A DNA stretch of 64,000 bases. Origin: Halobacillus massiliensis (GTDB lineage: Bacteria > Bacillota > Bacilli > Bacillales > Halobacillaceae). The DNA lies in the NCBI RefSeq assembly GCF_900166625.1, contig NZ_LT800499.1:3243676-3307675 (forward strand). Direction: 5' to 3'. How positions within the stretch are numbered: the first letter of the stretch is position 1; the number at the start of each line of letters is the position of its first letter. The notes below the pieces were generated by a model. The model worked only from the letters and a program-made list of their open reading frames with translations. It made no database searches and was not told where the DNA came from. Both the position numbers and the translations under genes were made by a program. Shown piece after piece: positions 9,801-19,429 of the stretch.

Positions 9801-12006
9801 CCCCGTCTGCACCTTTAATTAACGTCCAGTTGTAATCAGAAGGAATATCTGAATCGGCAGAAGTATGATCAACGTACATACCAATGTAAGTTTTATTCGT
9901 AGAATCACTTACAGAGAAACCATCGGTTCCATTTGAGCTGTTGGCGTAGGCAATATGAGTGTAAGAAGCAGAGCCGTCCGTCCCTGGCTCCCCAGGAATG
10001 CCTTGATCTCCTTGTGGACCTTGTTCTCCTTGAAGGCCGCGTAGACCTTGAGGTCCTTCAGGTCCACGTTCACCTTGTTCTCCTCTATCTCCTTTTTCCC
10101 CTTTAACTTTTGTCCATCTATAGTCGCCAGGATCGCCGGAGTCGTCTTGCGTGAAATCGGTATAGGTTCCAATATAATCGCGATTAGCTGCATCGGTTGT
10201 TGAAAAATTCGTTGAACCGTCAGAACTATCAGCCCATGCAGTGTGAAAGTAAGGAGTACGACCGTCAGATCCCTCGGGCCCAGGAATCCCTTGATCTCCT
10301 TTTGTACCTTTTATAAGCGTCCATTTATAATCTGATGGGACGGTTGAATCTGTAGAATTGCTGTCAACGTACATACCGAGGTAATCTCTTCCGGTTGATT
10401 CTCCTACAGAAAAGTCTTCTGTCCCGTTAGCACTATTGGCATAGGCAATATGCGTATAGCTTGAAACACCATCCTCGCCCGGGACACCAGGTATCCCTTT
10501 ATCCCCATCTGGTCCTTGCTCACCCTGTAACCCTCGAGGCCCTTGTTCTCCACGCTCTCCCTTAGGTCCCTGTGGACCACGTTCTCCATCTTCTCCATCA
10601 AAAACCGTTGAGAGCGTGAACCGGTCAAAAGAAACAGCTGAGTCTTTCCAAACCTCCACACCAAATGTGGCCTTTTCTTCTATATCTGTAGCTGTTACCT
10701 CTACGGTTTTCCCTTCTTCATAAAAGTCAGAGACAGGTACCCCATGCTTGTTATACTTCGACCATCGATACGAATACAACGTTCCCTCTTGATCAATTTC
10801 AGAACCTGAAAGATAAACCTTGGCTGTTAAACTGGTAGAGCCTTCCCCATTCTTAAATACATCTCCTACGCTAGAGACGATGGATGTTATCAACATAAGG
10901 GAAAGCTTATGCCTTATTTCAGATTGCATAGCCTTCCAAATACTTTTAATTTCTTCCTCTGTAAACTCGGTATAATCACCAAGTTCTATATACTTATTCG
11001 ATTGATTTACAATATCGCGGTCTTGTGTGTGAATGCGAGCTTCTAAATATAGGGGAGGATTAAATTTTGTATCCTTTATACGGATGGTATCGCCAAACCT
11101 GAACTTTTTATTGGCCATGCCTGGTACATACTCAAGGTCTGCTATACCTCCCTTATATTCAACTAGGCTATTGATTCGCTTTTCTAATTCATTTTCCGTA
11201 AGAACTAATAATCTTTCTTTCGTCATGTCTTGATCCATCGTTTGAGGTTCATAGACTTCTATCAGATGTTTCCCGTTTCTTCCCCATCGTTTCAAGGCAG
11301 CCTCATCTTCTACTACTACTTCATGCCGCGTCCCATCCTCACGTTCTGGTCCCCTTCCATGAAGGGCTGTCACGATATGATCTGTTTTTTCTGTTCGTCT
11401 TAATTCCAGTAGGTCTTTTCCAAATTCAGCTGTACGTCCTCTCCAAGTACCTACCTTTTCAACTAAGTCTACATATCGTCCTACAATTTGGTTTCCTTCG
11501 GTTTCTATGCGAAAGTTTAACTCTAAGTCAAATTCGTTGGAGATTCTCTTTAAATAACCAAATGGGTGGATAGGATCCTCAAATGTTAGAGTTCTAACTC
11601 CATTAAAATAAACCGTACCAGGCTCCCATTCCGTACCATTCAATGCAAGAATCGCATGAGACTCGGCACTTTCTGCATTCGTAGTATGAGGCTCCATAAT
11701 CTTCGCCTTTTTGAGGTCTAAGTAACTAGCGTTCGTATAAACCTCTGCATGAAGGTTCACACCTGATCGAAACTTGCCGGCTTCATAAATGATAAATTCT
11801 ATTAGTTCTCCATCTTCTCCTGGTATGATGACTCGGTTCCTCTTCGTTAGATATTGAGAGAATCGTTGATCGGATAACGTTTCAAAGTCGAACGTTTCAA
11901 GATGGTCTTTCAGAGACTTCCGATGATTATTTGAAATGATCTTTTCTTTCGTAATAACATCGAGTATTTGGTCCGTTTGGCCATCAGCTATATAAATCTT
12001 ACTCAC
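6820..12006 (-). CDS. Tail-associated lysin / fibre with collagen-like and YTWI-type repeats
   Basis: A 1728-aa protein. Residues ~1-390 match the prophage endopeptidase-tail (Tal) hub domain. An Ig-like segment follows (~395-480). Residues ~485-1190 carry collagen-like GXX runs alternating with eight ~50-residue modules ending in Y-x-W-(S/T)-x-I-K-G; types beginning YTHIAYA, YFHTAWA and YTWI-YAD. Then come a receptor-binding-like part and a C-terminal segment with [13 protein letters not shown]...DGVDPYSIV and a trimerising helix, resembling intramolecular chaperone tails. It would form the tail tip and host-contact fibre. It overlaps the Dit gene by 4 bp (ATGA). Confidence 0.88.
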   Translation of the reverse strand: MSKIYIADGQTDQILDVITKEKIISNNHRKSLKDHLETFDFETLSDQRFSQYLTKRNRVIIPGEDGELIEFIIYEAGKFRSGVNLHAEVYTNASYLDLKKAKIMEPHTTNAESAESHAILALNGTEWEPGTVYFNGVRTLTFEDPIHPFGYLKRISNEFDLELNFRIETEGNQIVGRYVDLVEKVGTWRGRTAEFGKDLLELRRTEKTDHIVTALHGRGPEREDGTRHEVVVEDEAALKRWGRNGKHLIEVYEPQTMDQDMTKERLLVLTENELEKRINSLVEYKGGIADLEYVPGMANKKFRFGDTIRIKDTKFNPPLYLEARIHTQDRDIVNQSNKYIELGDYTEFTEEEIKSIWKAMQSEIRHKLSLMLITSIVSSVGDVFKNGEGSTSLTAKVYLSGSEIDQEGTLYSYRWSKYNKHGVPVSDFYEEGKTVEVTATDIEEKATFGVEVWKDSAVSFDRFTLSTVFDGEDGERGPQGPKGERGEQGPRGLQGEQGPDGDKGIPGVPGEDGVSSYTHIAYANSANGTEDFSVGESTGRDYLGMYVDSNSTDSTVPSDYKWTLIKGTKGDQGIPGPEGSDGRTPYFHTAWADSSDGSTNFSTTDAANRDYIGTYTDFTQDDSGDPGDYRWTKVKGEKGDRGEQGERGPEGPQGLRGLQGEQGPQGDQGIPGEPGTDGSASYTHIAYANSSNGTDGFSVSDSTNKTYIGMYVDHTSADSDIPSDYNWTLIKGADGARGIQGPQGEDGQTPYFHTAWANNSVGTSGFSTTESENKLYIGTYTDFTASDSSNPSDYKWSKIKGDKGDKGEQGTEGPRGERGPQGIQGPAGENGQTTYTWIKYADTSSGSGMSDYPDGKEYIGLAYNKSTPSESLVASNYNWSLIKGAKGDKGATGDQGPTGPEGPKGDRGPQGIEGPAGENGNPTYTWIRYADDVNGNGISNFPDGKSYIGIAPNKLSQDESTNPSAYTWSKYEGPRGDKGEQGSTGPKGETGEQGPQGERGPQGIRGPQGEDGKPTYTWIRYADTSSGGGMANSATGKEYIGIATNKTTPTESSDPSEYTWSLIKGPKGDQGSQGPKGNTGNTGAQGPEGPKGEKGDRGPQGIEGPAGTDGKPRYTWIRYADTSSGGGISNYPDSKEYIGLAHNKTTAIESTDPSDYTWTKIKGEKGDKGAQGDQGSQGPKGDQGDRGPQGPNIVDSTTTFDEAFETISRNASGSVSISSGDAGKWFRIASLSSGRAHGRIIVRDTTSSQHGVAVFEAGIHYGRHPYINLSSFGLYSTRGFTSARIVYNGTYDEVFLELYIEDNSRTQRFEYWLTDNIQNPGWNSVNWSNGNIPTGYTTFTRKINEEEVTQGTIDKWRYPNTVEFDGGNIRANTIRANAIQVTSLSALSANLGTVNAGTLKAVRLEGVTGTFSGSVETPALKIDNPNITQEGSTGLLLQLSRTNPNSGSPFLKAGYIEFNTNNNALEIYKLDESGNATNMNGFRIDADRSFIGGRLEAEAFEFFNTGYMQANSDETRQLIEIRAHQGSYTEGHAGINLYGAGDPTGLNGEMRIYAGGNAHSTFRKTGDMHLHKGSYRTDDYFFGQRLWNENGYATVRSDTHQVFLQSPDEVRAVEPQTVSSYIPLRASSHPTGSSILYKTNKKSFSYEEALYLLENASVHTYHLQRDIDHGIYDKPKVGFFSEMVPQEIRDQDGVDPYSIVSALWRVVQGQRKEIEELKTLTKDILSVL

Positions 12007-13484
12007 AAGAATCGCTCCCTATAGTGCAACCACACATTGAACGCATTTTCGGGCTGGACAATTATCTGGTTTTGTCCTTTTATTAATTGAAAGAATTCGG
12101 CCCCAAAACTAATGAGGTCCATTCTCGGCTCCCCATTAATAAGTACATCTCCCGATTGATGATCGAAGGTAATTACGTCCTCGGGCTGAGCGATATACGT
12201 TGAAGTAGTATTCTCCACATCGTTTATCCTGACTAATCGCATACTATACACTTCCATACGCTCGACCACATCGTCATACCATTTTTGATAAGCGATTTGT
12301 ATTTGAGCAGCTGGCTGCATCGCTACATCTGATTCCAACCTTTCGACCCATTCATTAACGATACGACCATCCTGAAATTCTTGTACTGTAAATGTCCATT
12401 GATTTCCTACTCTTGAAACCTTGAGCTTTCCATTAAAACGTTCCAGCTTTGGAGGAAAAGAAATATATGGGGTACGCACTCCATTAGCAATCTCAATTTG
12501 ACAACCTAATTGATTTAAACCGCGCCACTTATCTTCAATAAATGCTCGAACGATCGGATTATTGGTGGCATCTAGGAGATACATTTCGGATCGGCCTGTT
12601 CGTCCTCCTTGATCTGTATGGAAGTAAAGCCACATTTCAGCTCGAAAGTCTTGAACTTCTTCTGATAGACTTGTTTTCATTGCTGGCCCATGCCACGTTG
12701 CTTCCCCAAAATTTGGTTCCGCAAATTCCGCAATAAAACCGGTATCGTCATGGGTCATGGAACCATTTAAATAACCTTCAGCAATTACATCTGTATCGGT
12801 CCATCCAACCAATGAATCCATCGCTCTGTGAAATACCTTAGTCTCAGGAGCTTCAGGGGTTTCCTTCACATCAACAGGGCGCCCTGCCATGACAAACTCA
12901 TTTAAATGATTTTGCACCAAAGCAAAGGTCACTGGTTCTAACACTTCCAGTTCAAAGGTTGGATCAGCTGGCATTAAACCTGAATTGGTGATCATCTCAT
13001 AGTCTGAGACTAGTTCTTTAGATTGCTTCGGACCATATTTATAGGGATCCGTACACAGAAAAGTCAGGGTGCCAATCACACTATTACTAGTCTCTTCTGG
13101 CACCTCATTACTTGATAAAGTGGCATAAAAAATAGCTTCTTCATCCGAAAAAGCTAATTCTTTTTTTGATACACGTAATAAGGAATTTAAGTGATTGAAT
13201 CGATCCCTAAATCCTTTATTTGTTCGATCAGTAATTTTATATTTAATTTTGATTTCTCGAGCCTCTAATGTCGTTAAACTCGATTCAATCAGTCCATCTA
13301 ACCCGGGAGCTTCAATTGTGTTCATTCGATTAGTCATATTACTTCTCCCACTTACGGACAAAGTTATAAAACTCCCATTATCATCCGTCAATGCCTCATC
13401 CAACGTAATTCCATTAAATGTAGTTTGAATAGAAAGGGAGGTACTTTGTGTACCCCTTTCTGTAAAGTCTACGAATTCATACAT
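12003..13484 (-). CDS. Distal tail protein (Dit family)
   Basis: 493 aa, longer than the ~250-aa minimal Dit. The N-terminal ~170 residues have the Sipho_tail pattern (NRMNTIEAPGLDGLI, TFLCTDPYKYG). An inserted carbohydrate-binding-like domain follows (~residues 210-420; FHTDQGGRTGRSEMYLLD), and the C-terminus returns to the Dit core (FDHQSGDVLINGEPRMDL, IIVQPENAF). Dit forms the ring joining tail tube to tip. The gene sits between tape measure and Tal. The inserted domain may contribute to host binding. Confidence 0.88.
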   Translation of the reverse strand: MYEFVDFTERGTQSTSLSIQTTFNGITLDEALTDDNGSFITLSVSGRSNMTNRMNTIEAPGLDGLIESSLTTLEAREIKIKYKITDRTNKGFRDRFNHLNSLLRVSKKELAFSDEEAIFYATLSSNEVPEETSNSVIGTLTFLCTDPYKYGPKQSKELVSDYEMITNSGLMPADPTFELEVLEPVTFALVQNHLNEFVMAGRPVDVKETPEAPETKVFHRAMDSLVGWTDTDVIAEGYLNGSMTHDDTGFIAEFAEPNFGEATWHGPAMKTSLSEEVQDFRAEMWLYFHTDQGGRTGRSEMYLLDATNNPIVRAFIEDKWRGLNQLGCQIEIANGVRTPYISFPPKLERFNGKLKVSRVGNQWTFTVQEFQDGRIVNEWVERLESDVAMQPAAQIQIAYQKWYDDVVERMEVYSMRLVRINDVENTTSTYIAQPEDVITFDHQSGDVLINGEPRMDLISFGAEFFQLIKGQNQIIVQPENAFNVWLHYRERFL

Positions 13485-13495
13485 AAAGTACCTCC

Positions 13496-16351
13496 TTACT
13501 GAAAGTTTTTCTTAAGCCTTGTCTGTCGATCTTGTGTTTGAGTAATATCCTCAACAAAGGCATTGAACTCTCTACCAGCGATACCTAGATTAATATAAGC
13601 AGGCTGCTTGTTGGTTACCTTTACATCCGCATTCACAGCACTCAGGACCTGGGCCTTACTATTCTGTCTCAGACTATTAAGGCTTGATTTAATACTTGAG
13701 GATTTAAGCTGAACAGATGGATCAACCGTCATATCCTTCTTATTTGGAACCACAGCTTGTGCCATCTCTTTCGCTTTTTTTGCAATCAAGGGCAGGGTTT
13801 TTTCTGTCCCTTTGGCCATTCCCTCCCCGGTCCATTTACCAAGTTGGGTTGTTACTTTCGAGGGAGAGGCAATTCCTAACTTTTTCTTGAGCCAATCAGG
13901 AATTAAGTCGGCAGCTTGTTTCACCATGTCTCTAATACCGCCGAACATAGAGCCAATTCCATCGATTAGACCTTGAATGATGTCCTTTCCGATCTGCACC
14001 AGATCGATTCCCTCAAAGGTACTGACGATGCTATCCATAATATCGGAGGCCGTGTCCTTCACGGTCTGCCAAGCCGAATCCCAGTCTCCCTTGATGAGGG
14101 ACATCGTTGTATCAAGAATCCCCATGACTAAGGAAATTCCAACCTCAACTATTGTAGTGATCAGAGAAAAGGCTGTCTGTACCACTCCAGAGATGATCGG
14201 CCAGGTTATTTGGAATAATCCCTTCAAAAAGCTTAGGGAACCGGAAATAATCGTCCCTAAAACCGAAGTTAAAGTAGAGACAATACTGACGATTTCCTGC
14301 CAGGCAAATTGAGCAATTCGAAGAATCCCATCACCGTGTTTTTGCCAAATTTGTTGGATTTTCGAGGTTATTTGAGTGATAAATCCCCATAACGTCTGAA
14401 GTACTGTAACGACCGCGTTATAGACCAAATTCCATATTCGCTGTGCTGTCGCAAAGAACGTCTGCTGGTTTGCATTCCACCAAGAAACGAGTTGCCCAAA
14501 AATATTTCGCACAAAATCAGCAATAAACGAAATGACTGTGGTAAAAATCTGCTGGATGAAAGACCAGGCTGTCTGCACCCCTTGACGGAAGGCTTCATTC
14601 TCTTTCCATAAGCGAACAAACACAGGAACGAGTAAGGATAAGACGCCAATGATAATACCTACCGGCCCAGATAAAGCCATTAAAGCTGTACGTAATAAAG
14701 GTAGAAAAGTGCCGGCCAAAGGAGCCACCCTAGCCCCTATTTGAACAATTAAAGCCCGGAACGATGTAATCGGAGCCCTCAGAAAGTTGAAAGCTTTCCC
14801 TACTACATTTGTTAATACGCCACCTAATCCAGCAAAAGCTGTACGTGCAGCTGCAACTATAGGTACTAGCGCAATCATGGAACCGACTATGACCGTTAGT
14901 GCTGAAATGATGCGTCCAATGATTGGATGAGCCTCCATCATGGTATTACTCCAGCTGATAAAGGAATTTACTACATCAAGTATCGTAGATCCTAAGGGGG
15001 CAAGAGCCACTCCTAGATTTTTAAGAAAGGTAATAATATTACCAATTAAAGAGATCACCTTTGGTCCATTTTCTCGAACGTATGCTATGAATTGCTGAAA
15101 CGATTGGTTCTCCGAGATGGTCGTCGCCCATTCCCTAAAGCGTTTCGTCATCCCTTGAAATCTGGTCATCATATCGGCTGCCATTGGTCCAAAGCCTGCA
15201 AACATCTCTACTAATCCTACGGTGATATTTCCTATGACTGATAACAGCTTAGGTCCATTTGTTTTTACATACTCTATAAAGTTATTAAAACGTTTAGACT
15301 CACTTAAACTATCCGTCCATTGACGAAAACTCTCTGTCATTCTTAGGAGTCCTTGCTCGACAGAAATGGCCAAAGGATCAAAAGCTCTAAATAGATTCGC
15401 CAGAGCTACTGTTACATTTCCTATGATTCGTCCCCAGTTTTCAAAAGCTCCAGGAGCTGCATAACGGATCCAGTCGAAATTCTTCTTCACATCATCAGCA
15501 TTTAGGTTATCCAATAACGACTGGCCAAGATCATCAAATGAATGGGCTAACGCATTGACCATTGGACTTGCTTTCTCAATGATATGGGTACCGGCTTCCA
15601 AGTATTTAGCAAAGGCAGAGAAGATGGGTTCTCGAACTTCATCCTTGAGATCCTCAAATGCGTTTTTGAAACTCTGAATACCTTTGAGAGCATTTTGAGT
15701 CGCTTTGCTTAGTCCATTAAATTCCGAGGATCCAATCGTGACATTCTCATATAATTCAGCTAACTCTTTCCCTAAGGATGTAGCAAAAGGAATCAGAGCA
15801 CCGGTCCCTGCAGCTGCCGCACTCATAGAACTGGCTAAAGCTAGAGCTCCACCGGATACGACACCTAACTGAACACCGATCCCACCAATCAAGCCACCTA
15901 AACTGGCGAGTATAGGAACGAGTCCAGACGACACCATTAGGCCAATACCTCTAAATGTATTACTGGCCACAATGCCAAGTGCTTGTATAGAGTTTGCTAT
16001 TCGACTAATCGTGCGCTGGAACTTGTTGACCCGTGCCTCTATCGGGATAATGACTTTTCGACTGAGAGCTTGTTTAACAGCCAAAAGCAAGCCCATTTTT
16101 CTTTTAGCTTCAGAAGTATCAGCTTCAACATCCACTTCAGCTTTAACTTTCTTACGAGCAAAACGATTCATCATCTGCCGAGCTTTTTTAAGGTTTCTAC
16201 GCAAAGGACTGGTATTTGCATTTAATCGCGTATCTTCAACGGATTCTGATTCACGCTTAAACTTCTCTGTCACCCTTCGGGCCGTTTGAATGGCCTTACG
16301 ATACTTTGAGACGCTGGCTTTTAATTCCGCATCTACACTGTAATTCGCCAT
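13496..16351 (-). CDS. Tail tape measure protein
   Basis: 951 aa. The N-terminus is a charged coiled coil (~1-120), followed by hydrophobic and Gly/Ala-rich helices (~120-200), a long repetitive helical middle, a Trp-rich hydrophobic part (WSFIQQIFTTVISF...), and a C-terminal GIASPSKV segment seen in many tape measures. It sets tail length and is ejected with DNA; about 0.15 nm per residue would predict a tail near 140 nm. It follows the G/GT chaperone pair as usual. Confidence 0.92.
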   Translation of the reverse strand: MANYSVDAELKASVSKYRKAIQTARRVTEKFKRESESVEDTRLNANTSPLRRNLKKARQMMNRFARKKVKAEVDVEADTSEAKRKMGLLLAVKQALSRKVIIPIEARVNKFQRTISRIANSIQALGIVASNTFRGIGLMVSSGLVPILASLGGLIGGIGVQLGVVSGGALALASSMSAAAAGTGALIPFATSLGKELAELYENVTIGSSEFNGLSKATQNALKGIQSFKNAFEDLKDEVREPIFSAFAKYLEAGTHIIEKASPMVNALAHSFDDLGQSLLDNLNADDVKKNFDWIRYAAPGAFENWGRIIGNVTVALANLFRAFDPLAISVEQGLLRMTESFRQWTDSLSESKRFNNFIEYVKTNGPKLLSVIGNITVGLVEMFAGFGPMAADMMTRFQGMTKRFREWATTISENQSFQQFIAYVRENGPKVISLIGNIITFLKNLGVALAPLGSTILDVVNSFISWSNTMMEAHPIIGRIISALTVIVGSMIALVPIVAAARTAFAGLGGVLTNVVGKAFNFLRAPITSFRALIVQIGARVAPLAGTFLPLLRTALMALSGPVGIIIGVLSLLVPVFVRLWKENEAFRQGVQTAWSFIQQIFTTVISFIADFVRNIFGQLVSWWNANQQTFFATAQRIWNLVYNAVVTVLQTLWGFITQITSKIQQIWQKHGDGILRIAQFAWQEIVSIVSTLTSVLGTIISGSLSFLKGLFQITWPIISGVVQTAFSLITTIVEVGISLVMGILDTTMSLIKGDWDSAWQTVKDTASDIMDSIVSTFEGIDLVQIGKDIIQGLIDGIGSMFGGIRDMVKQAADLIPDWLKKKLGIASPSKVTTQLGKWTGEGMAKGTEKTLPLIAKKAKEMAQAVVPNKKDMTVDPSVQLKSSSIKSSLNSLRQNSKAQVLSAVNADVKVTNKQPAYINLGIAGREFNAFVEDITQTQDRQTRLKKNFQ

Positions 16352-16355
16352 GGCT

Positions 16356-16676
16356 TCACCCCCTACTTTGGTTATGCTGCAATGCTATTTGAGCCGGTGA
16401 AAGCTTTTTGTTATTCTGGACAGGTTCTTCTGTGATCTCCATGTCCACTACTTGAAGAGCTTTTTCATAATTAAAGAAATCATGAAAGTCCTTAAAGACA
16501 TACTCTTCTTTCTGGTTCTTACCTGTTCCAACTGTTTTAGTAGCAGCTGCATTCCTAATAAGAAAAGCTGACTTATGGAGCCGATACTCTTCATCGATCT
16601 CTTTATATTCCTGGGCATAGCGTTTGTAATGAAACTCAGAGAGCGTCATTTCCTCTACATCCTGTAAGCGATTCAT
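16356..16676 (-). CDS. Tail assembly chaperone, GT-extension part
   Basis: 106 aa from the internal ATG 16676, but the frame is open further upstream through codons for ATKGGLTYNEIVIYALRKLG, which overlap the end of the G gene at 16718 in the -1 frame. This is the organisation of the lambda G/GT pair, where a -1 ribosomal frameshift produces a G-T fusion binding the tape measure during tail assembly. The T part alone is probably not translated much: the ATG lacks a convincing Shine-Dalgarno and lies within the conserved segment. Confidence 0.8.
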   Translation of the reverse strand: MNRLQDVEEMTLSEFHYKRYAQEYKEIDEEYRLHKSAFLIRNAAATKTVGTGKNQKEEYVFKDFHDFFNYEKALQVVDMEITEEPVQNNKKLSPAQIALQHNQSRG

Positions 16677-16717
16677 CCCCAGCTTTCTTAAGGCATAAAT
16701 AACGATTTCGTTATAGG

Positions 16718-17101
16718 TTAAACCGCCTTTGGTTGCTTCGCCACTTCTTCCCCTTCTTCTTTCATGTCCTCTGGCACTAAATTTCGGGTCATAGGTCGCT
16801 TTCCCAACTCTCCAATAACTTGCTTACCGAAAGCCTCAAATCCTTGGTTTTCTGCAATATCGTCCAGCACTTCTTCTAGTTCTTCATAGGTTTTAGGAGA
16901 TTTACGATCATGAGTAGAAGCTGCCTTCACAATTTTTGACACTCCAATTAGGTTTCCAGATCTCAAGTTGGGAATCATCATTTCTAGACCTTGACCTAAG
17001 CTAGCCCCTTCTACCTCAAAACCAAGCTCACGATCAATCTCTGTAAGTGTACGAAGACCAAATTTAAGCTCGATCTCACGACCATCAAAATTAATATGCA
17101 T
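16718..17101 (-). CDS. Tail assembly chaperone G
   Basis: 127 aa, beginning MHINFDGREIELKFGLRTL, typical of the Gram-positive phage tail chaperone (TAC) family. Located between major tail protein and tape measure. It ends in a low-complexity acidic/basic stretch (KEEGEEVAKQPKAV) that contains the frameshift region. Confidence 0.85.
   Translation of the reverse strand: MHINFDGREIELKFGLRTLTEIDRELGFEVEGASLGQGLEMMIPNLRSGNLIGVSKIVKAASTHDRKSPKTYEELEEVLDDIAENQGFEAFGKQVIGELGKRPMTRNLVPEDMKEEGEEVAKQPKAV
16727..16757 (-). promoter_or_regulatory. Probable -1 frameshift region of the G/GT tail chaperone genes
   Basis: Both the zero frame (G) and the -1 frame (T) are open here. Candidate slip sequences are ACCAAAG at 16733-16727, where Lys AAG can re-pair on AAA, and the purine tract GAAGAAGGGGAAGAAG just upstream. 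Neither is a perfect X-XXY-YYZ heptamer, so the exact site is unresolved. Confidence 0.55.
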
Positions 17102-17133
17102 GTGTATAATCCACCCTTTCTCTTTTAAGTATT

Positions 17134-17166
17134 AAAAAAGAGAGGGAATATCCCTCTCTCGTTTTT
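17134..17166 (-). terminator. Terminator after the major tail protein gene
   Basis: Perfect 8-bp stem GAGAGGGA / TCCCTCTC with A and T runs on both sides, at the stop codon of the tail tube gene. It probably lowers expression of downstream tail genes relative to tube and capsid. Confidence 0.75.
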
Positions 17167-17722
17167 ATACTTCCGGTTCTGCAGGTTCTATATTGTCAGC
17201 AAGTCCATCGTCTGCTGGATCATCCTCTAAAATGTCATGAAAGACATACGATAAAGTTTTAATGTCTCCATCCGGCAGCGTGACTTGTCCTTTCTGACGG
17301 ATCCCCTCTGTGATAAACGTTCCTTCGATCTCAGCATCATCTTCAGAAGGACTGGTAGGCTCCCATTCTGTAATGTAACCTTGTCGGTATTCCGCCTCAA
17401 ACTTCGTCACCTCGGACCCTGATTCTCCTTCGACCGTCTTTTTGGCCAGATCCACTTCCCACATTTCCACGGGATAATCCTCTACAATTGAATCCTCCAG
17501 CATTGTAAATGTCGGATCCTCTACTGATTGAATAGCAGAGATACTAACCTCATCTTCTAAAGAGGCGGTGCTTGAGACCGGACCATCCTTCGTTTCCGTT
17601 TTCTCTCGGTCTCGAGAGTAAGACTTCGAGTGTTCCGTTTGAAAGACTAGCTTTGCTGCTTTATCAGCTTCACCGAGTTTTCGAAAGTACAAAACTTTGT
17701 GTACACCCTTGGCTTTCTTCAT
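17165..17722 (-). CDS. Major tail (tube) protein
   Basis: 185 aa, starting MKKAKGVHKVLYFRKLGEA, of the phi13/TP901-1-like major tail protein type. It has an acidic C-terminus (ADDGLADNIEPAEPEV). Its position immediately before the terminator and the G/GT pair is diagnostic. It polymerises into the tail tube. Confidence 0.87.
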   Translation of the reverse strand: MKKAKGVHKVLYFRKLGEADKAAKLVFQTEHSKSYSRDREKTETKDGPVSSTASLEDEVSISAIQSVEDPTFTMLEDSIVEDYPVEMWEVDLAKKTVEGESGSEVTKFEAEYRQGYITEWEPTSPSEDDAEIEGTFITEGIRQKGQVTLPDGDIKTLSYVFHDILEDDPADDGLADNIEPAEPEV

Positions 17723-17732
17723 TGTTTTCCTC

Positions 17733-18122
17733 CTAACTTAACTCATATTCAACTTGAATAATGCCATGTAATAAATCATCGTCCGTCGTGCTATCAAATA
17801 CAGCATTCGAATTTAGAGCCTCTATATTCACAAAGTAATTTGAGAGCCTTGTTAATCCTCTAAGTCGCTGTTTCAACTGAAAAACCATATTAGAGAACTT
17901 ATCTCGATCATTCGCATATCCCCACACATGAATGGTCTGAGAAAGGCGTCCCGTAATTATCTCCTTATTATTAATGACATCATCGCTAATCGATTCAGAT
18001 ACATGAACGAAAGGATAATGAATGCCATTCTCGCCTTGAGCTGCATAATCCACCGTTTGATAGCCTAACTCTAATGATTGAATAAACACCTCATTAAACA
18101 GTTGGATTTCTGGCGATTCCAT
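17733..18122 (-). CDS. Tail terminator / completion protein
   Basis: 129 aa. The sequence (NEVFIQSLELGYQTVDYAAQ..., FPFVHVSES-like motif, IIQVEYELS) and the place directly upstream of the tail tube gene fit the tail-terminator (gpU-like, DUF806/DUF3168) class that caps the tail at the head side. Family assignment is by order and general pattern. Confidence 0.7.
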   Translation of the reverse strand: MESPEIQLFNEVFIQSLELGYQTVDYAAQGENGIHYPFVHVSESISDDVINNKEIITGRLSQTIHVWGYANDRDKFSNMVFQLKQRLRGLTRLSNYFVNIEALNSNAVFDSTTDDDLLHGIIQVEYELS

Positions 18123-18130
18123 TTACTCAC

Positions 18131-18472
18131 CTACTCTACTAAACGCTTAAGATCAGACAGGAAAAGACTCTTCTGTTTAAAGTAGCCAGGATAAACAAAC
18201 GGCTGAGCATCCATGTATCGAGTTCCATATTCTAAAAATGCACTGTGCTCCGATTTTGAAATCGTTCGGAAATGCAACTTATCCACTCGTTCTGTCTCGA
18301 TGTTCCTTCTCGTAAATCCGGTTTGATACCCTTTAACAAACACGGCATTCTTTATGACTTCTCCTGTCTGTTCAATCGTATTATTTTTAACAATCGTACT
18401 TACATCGTCTTCAATTTCGTTATCCATTCGATTGAGATCAGCGAGCAACTTGTCCAGCCCATTTAAGTCCAT
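18131..18472 (-). CDS. HK97 gp10-like neck protein
   Basis: 113 aa with the gp10 pattern: N-terminal helix (LDKLLADLNRMDNEIED), then a central T-G-x-x-R-R segment and the C-terminal HSAFLEYGTRYMDAQPFVYP, the hallmark of HK97 gp10 family proteins at the head-tail joint. It overlaps the upstream gene by 10 bp. Confidence 0.85.
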   Translation of the reverse strand: MDLNGLDKLLADLNRMDNEIEDDVSTIVKNNTIEQTGEVIKNAVFVKGYQTGFTRRNIETERVDKLHFRTISKSEHSAFLEYGTRYMDAQPFVYPGYFKQKSLFLSDLKRLVE

Positions 18473-18774
18473 TCACTTACTCCTTCTAAATAAATAACGC
18501 TCTCGGACCTGTGAGGGACATGTCTGAGAACGTTAAATTTATTTCCACTGGTAACGGCTTTATCTGCCTTACCTTTATAAGGACGCTGAAGCCTTGCTGT
18601 GGTGACTTTCCTTTCCGTAGACCCAAAGACCGCCTGAACCTTTTCCAGGCTCGTAGGTGACAAGTGGCAAGGGAGAGTGAGACCTTCATCGACCGTAACT
18701 TCTGTTTTTCCGGTCTCCGGATTGTATTGCCTTTGCCCTGACTCATGTAAGGTGATTCGTTCAGCATATCTCAT
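18463..18774 (-). CDS. Head closure (head-tail adaptor) protein
   Basis: 103 aa, small beta-rich protein (RYAERITLHESGQRQYNPET...) of the phage head-closure (SPP1 gp16-like) class by size and by position between connector and gp10. It ends ...YLEGVSEWT. It overlaps neighbours at both ends (stop/start overlap at 18774). Confidence 0.72.
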   Translation of the reverse strand: MRYAERITLHESGQRQYNPETGKTEVTVDEGLTLPCHLSPTSLEKVQAVFGSTERKVTTARLQRPYKGKADKAVTSGNKFNVLRHVPHRSESVIYLEGVSEWT

Positions 18775-19112
18775 TAGAAGAACATCACCTTTCCCGATGT
18801 CTCTGATTTAGGAATGTACGTCTCTAAGATGGATAGGTAAGGAGCTAGATCATTTTCAGAAAAAGAAACAGAATGTCCTTCTACAGATTCAGAAGTCATC
18901 CCTTCACTGCCCAACCGGTTAAATCGATGAATAGCCAGTTCTTCAATGATAAAAGTTAATTCATCAGGAATTTCGTTCAATTCTGCATGTTGCTTCAGCC
19001 AGATCCTCAATCGGGATTCAATATTCTTGATAATTAAATCAATAACCTTATCTTGTAGATCATCTTCAACACCAACCAGTGTTTTTACATTTTCTCTAAT
19101 GGTTGTTGCCAT
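18774..19112 (-). CDS. Head-tail connector protein (gp6-like)
   Basis: 112 aa, all-helical: MATTIRENVKTLVGVEDDLQ... with a central EELAIHRFNRLGSEGM segment, the typical motif of gp6/gp15-like connectors that bind the portal. Its start overlaps no upstream gene; its stop overlaps the next start. Confidence 0.85.
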   Translation of the reverse strand: MATTIRENVKTLVGVEDDLQDKVIDLIIKNIESRLRIWLKQHAELNEIPDELTFIIEELAIHRFNRLGSEGMTSESVEGHSVSFSENDLAPYLSILETYIPKSETSGKVMFF

Positions 19113-19116
19113 TTAA

Positions 19117-19419
19117 TCACTTCAGTTCTTTTTCAGCTTCGACAGCTGCTTCTTTTCCTTTGACCTTCTCCCCATTCGAAAGCTCGAAATATCCTCCACC
19201 TGTATGTTTAGGGAATTCATCCTCTTTAAGTGCATCTTCAGCATTGGTAATGACATTAAAAGGCTCAATCAATGGTTTCTTTAACTTATTTTCATTACTA
19301 GAAAGTTCCTGGACTCGTTCTTCTGTTACTTGGCCACGACGAGGAAAGTTATCCCCTTCTTGGTAGACCTGGCGCGTATCTGCATCTGTAAAAGCATTAA
19401 TCACTTTAAACATGCTCAT
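19117..19419 (-). CDS. Small head-region protein, 100 aa
   Basis: Begins MSMFKVINAFTDADTRQVYQ, a beta-strand pair (F-x-D-x-x-T-x-x-x-Y-x-x-G-D) common in short proteins between capsid and connector genes in Firmicutes phages. The C-terminus (GGGYFELSNGEKVKGKEAA) looks like a small SAP/Rho-N-like or linker element. The function is unknown; decoration or joining are possibilities. Confidence 0.65.
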   Translation of the reverse strand: MSMFKVINAFTDADTRQVYQEGDNFPRRGQVTEERVQELSSNENKLKKPLIEPFNVITNAEDALKEDEFPKHTGGGYFELSNGEKVKGKEAAVEAEKELK

Positions 19420-19429
19420 TCACTCCTTC

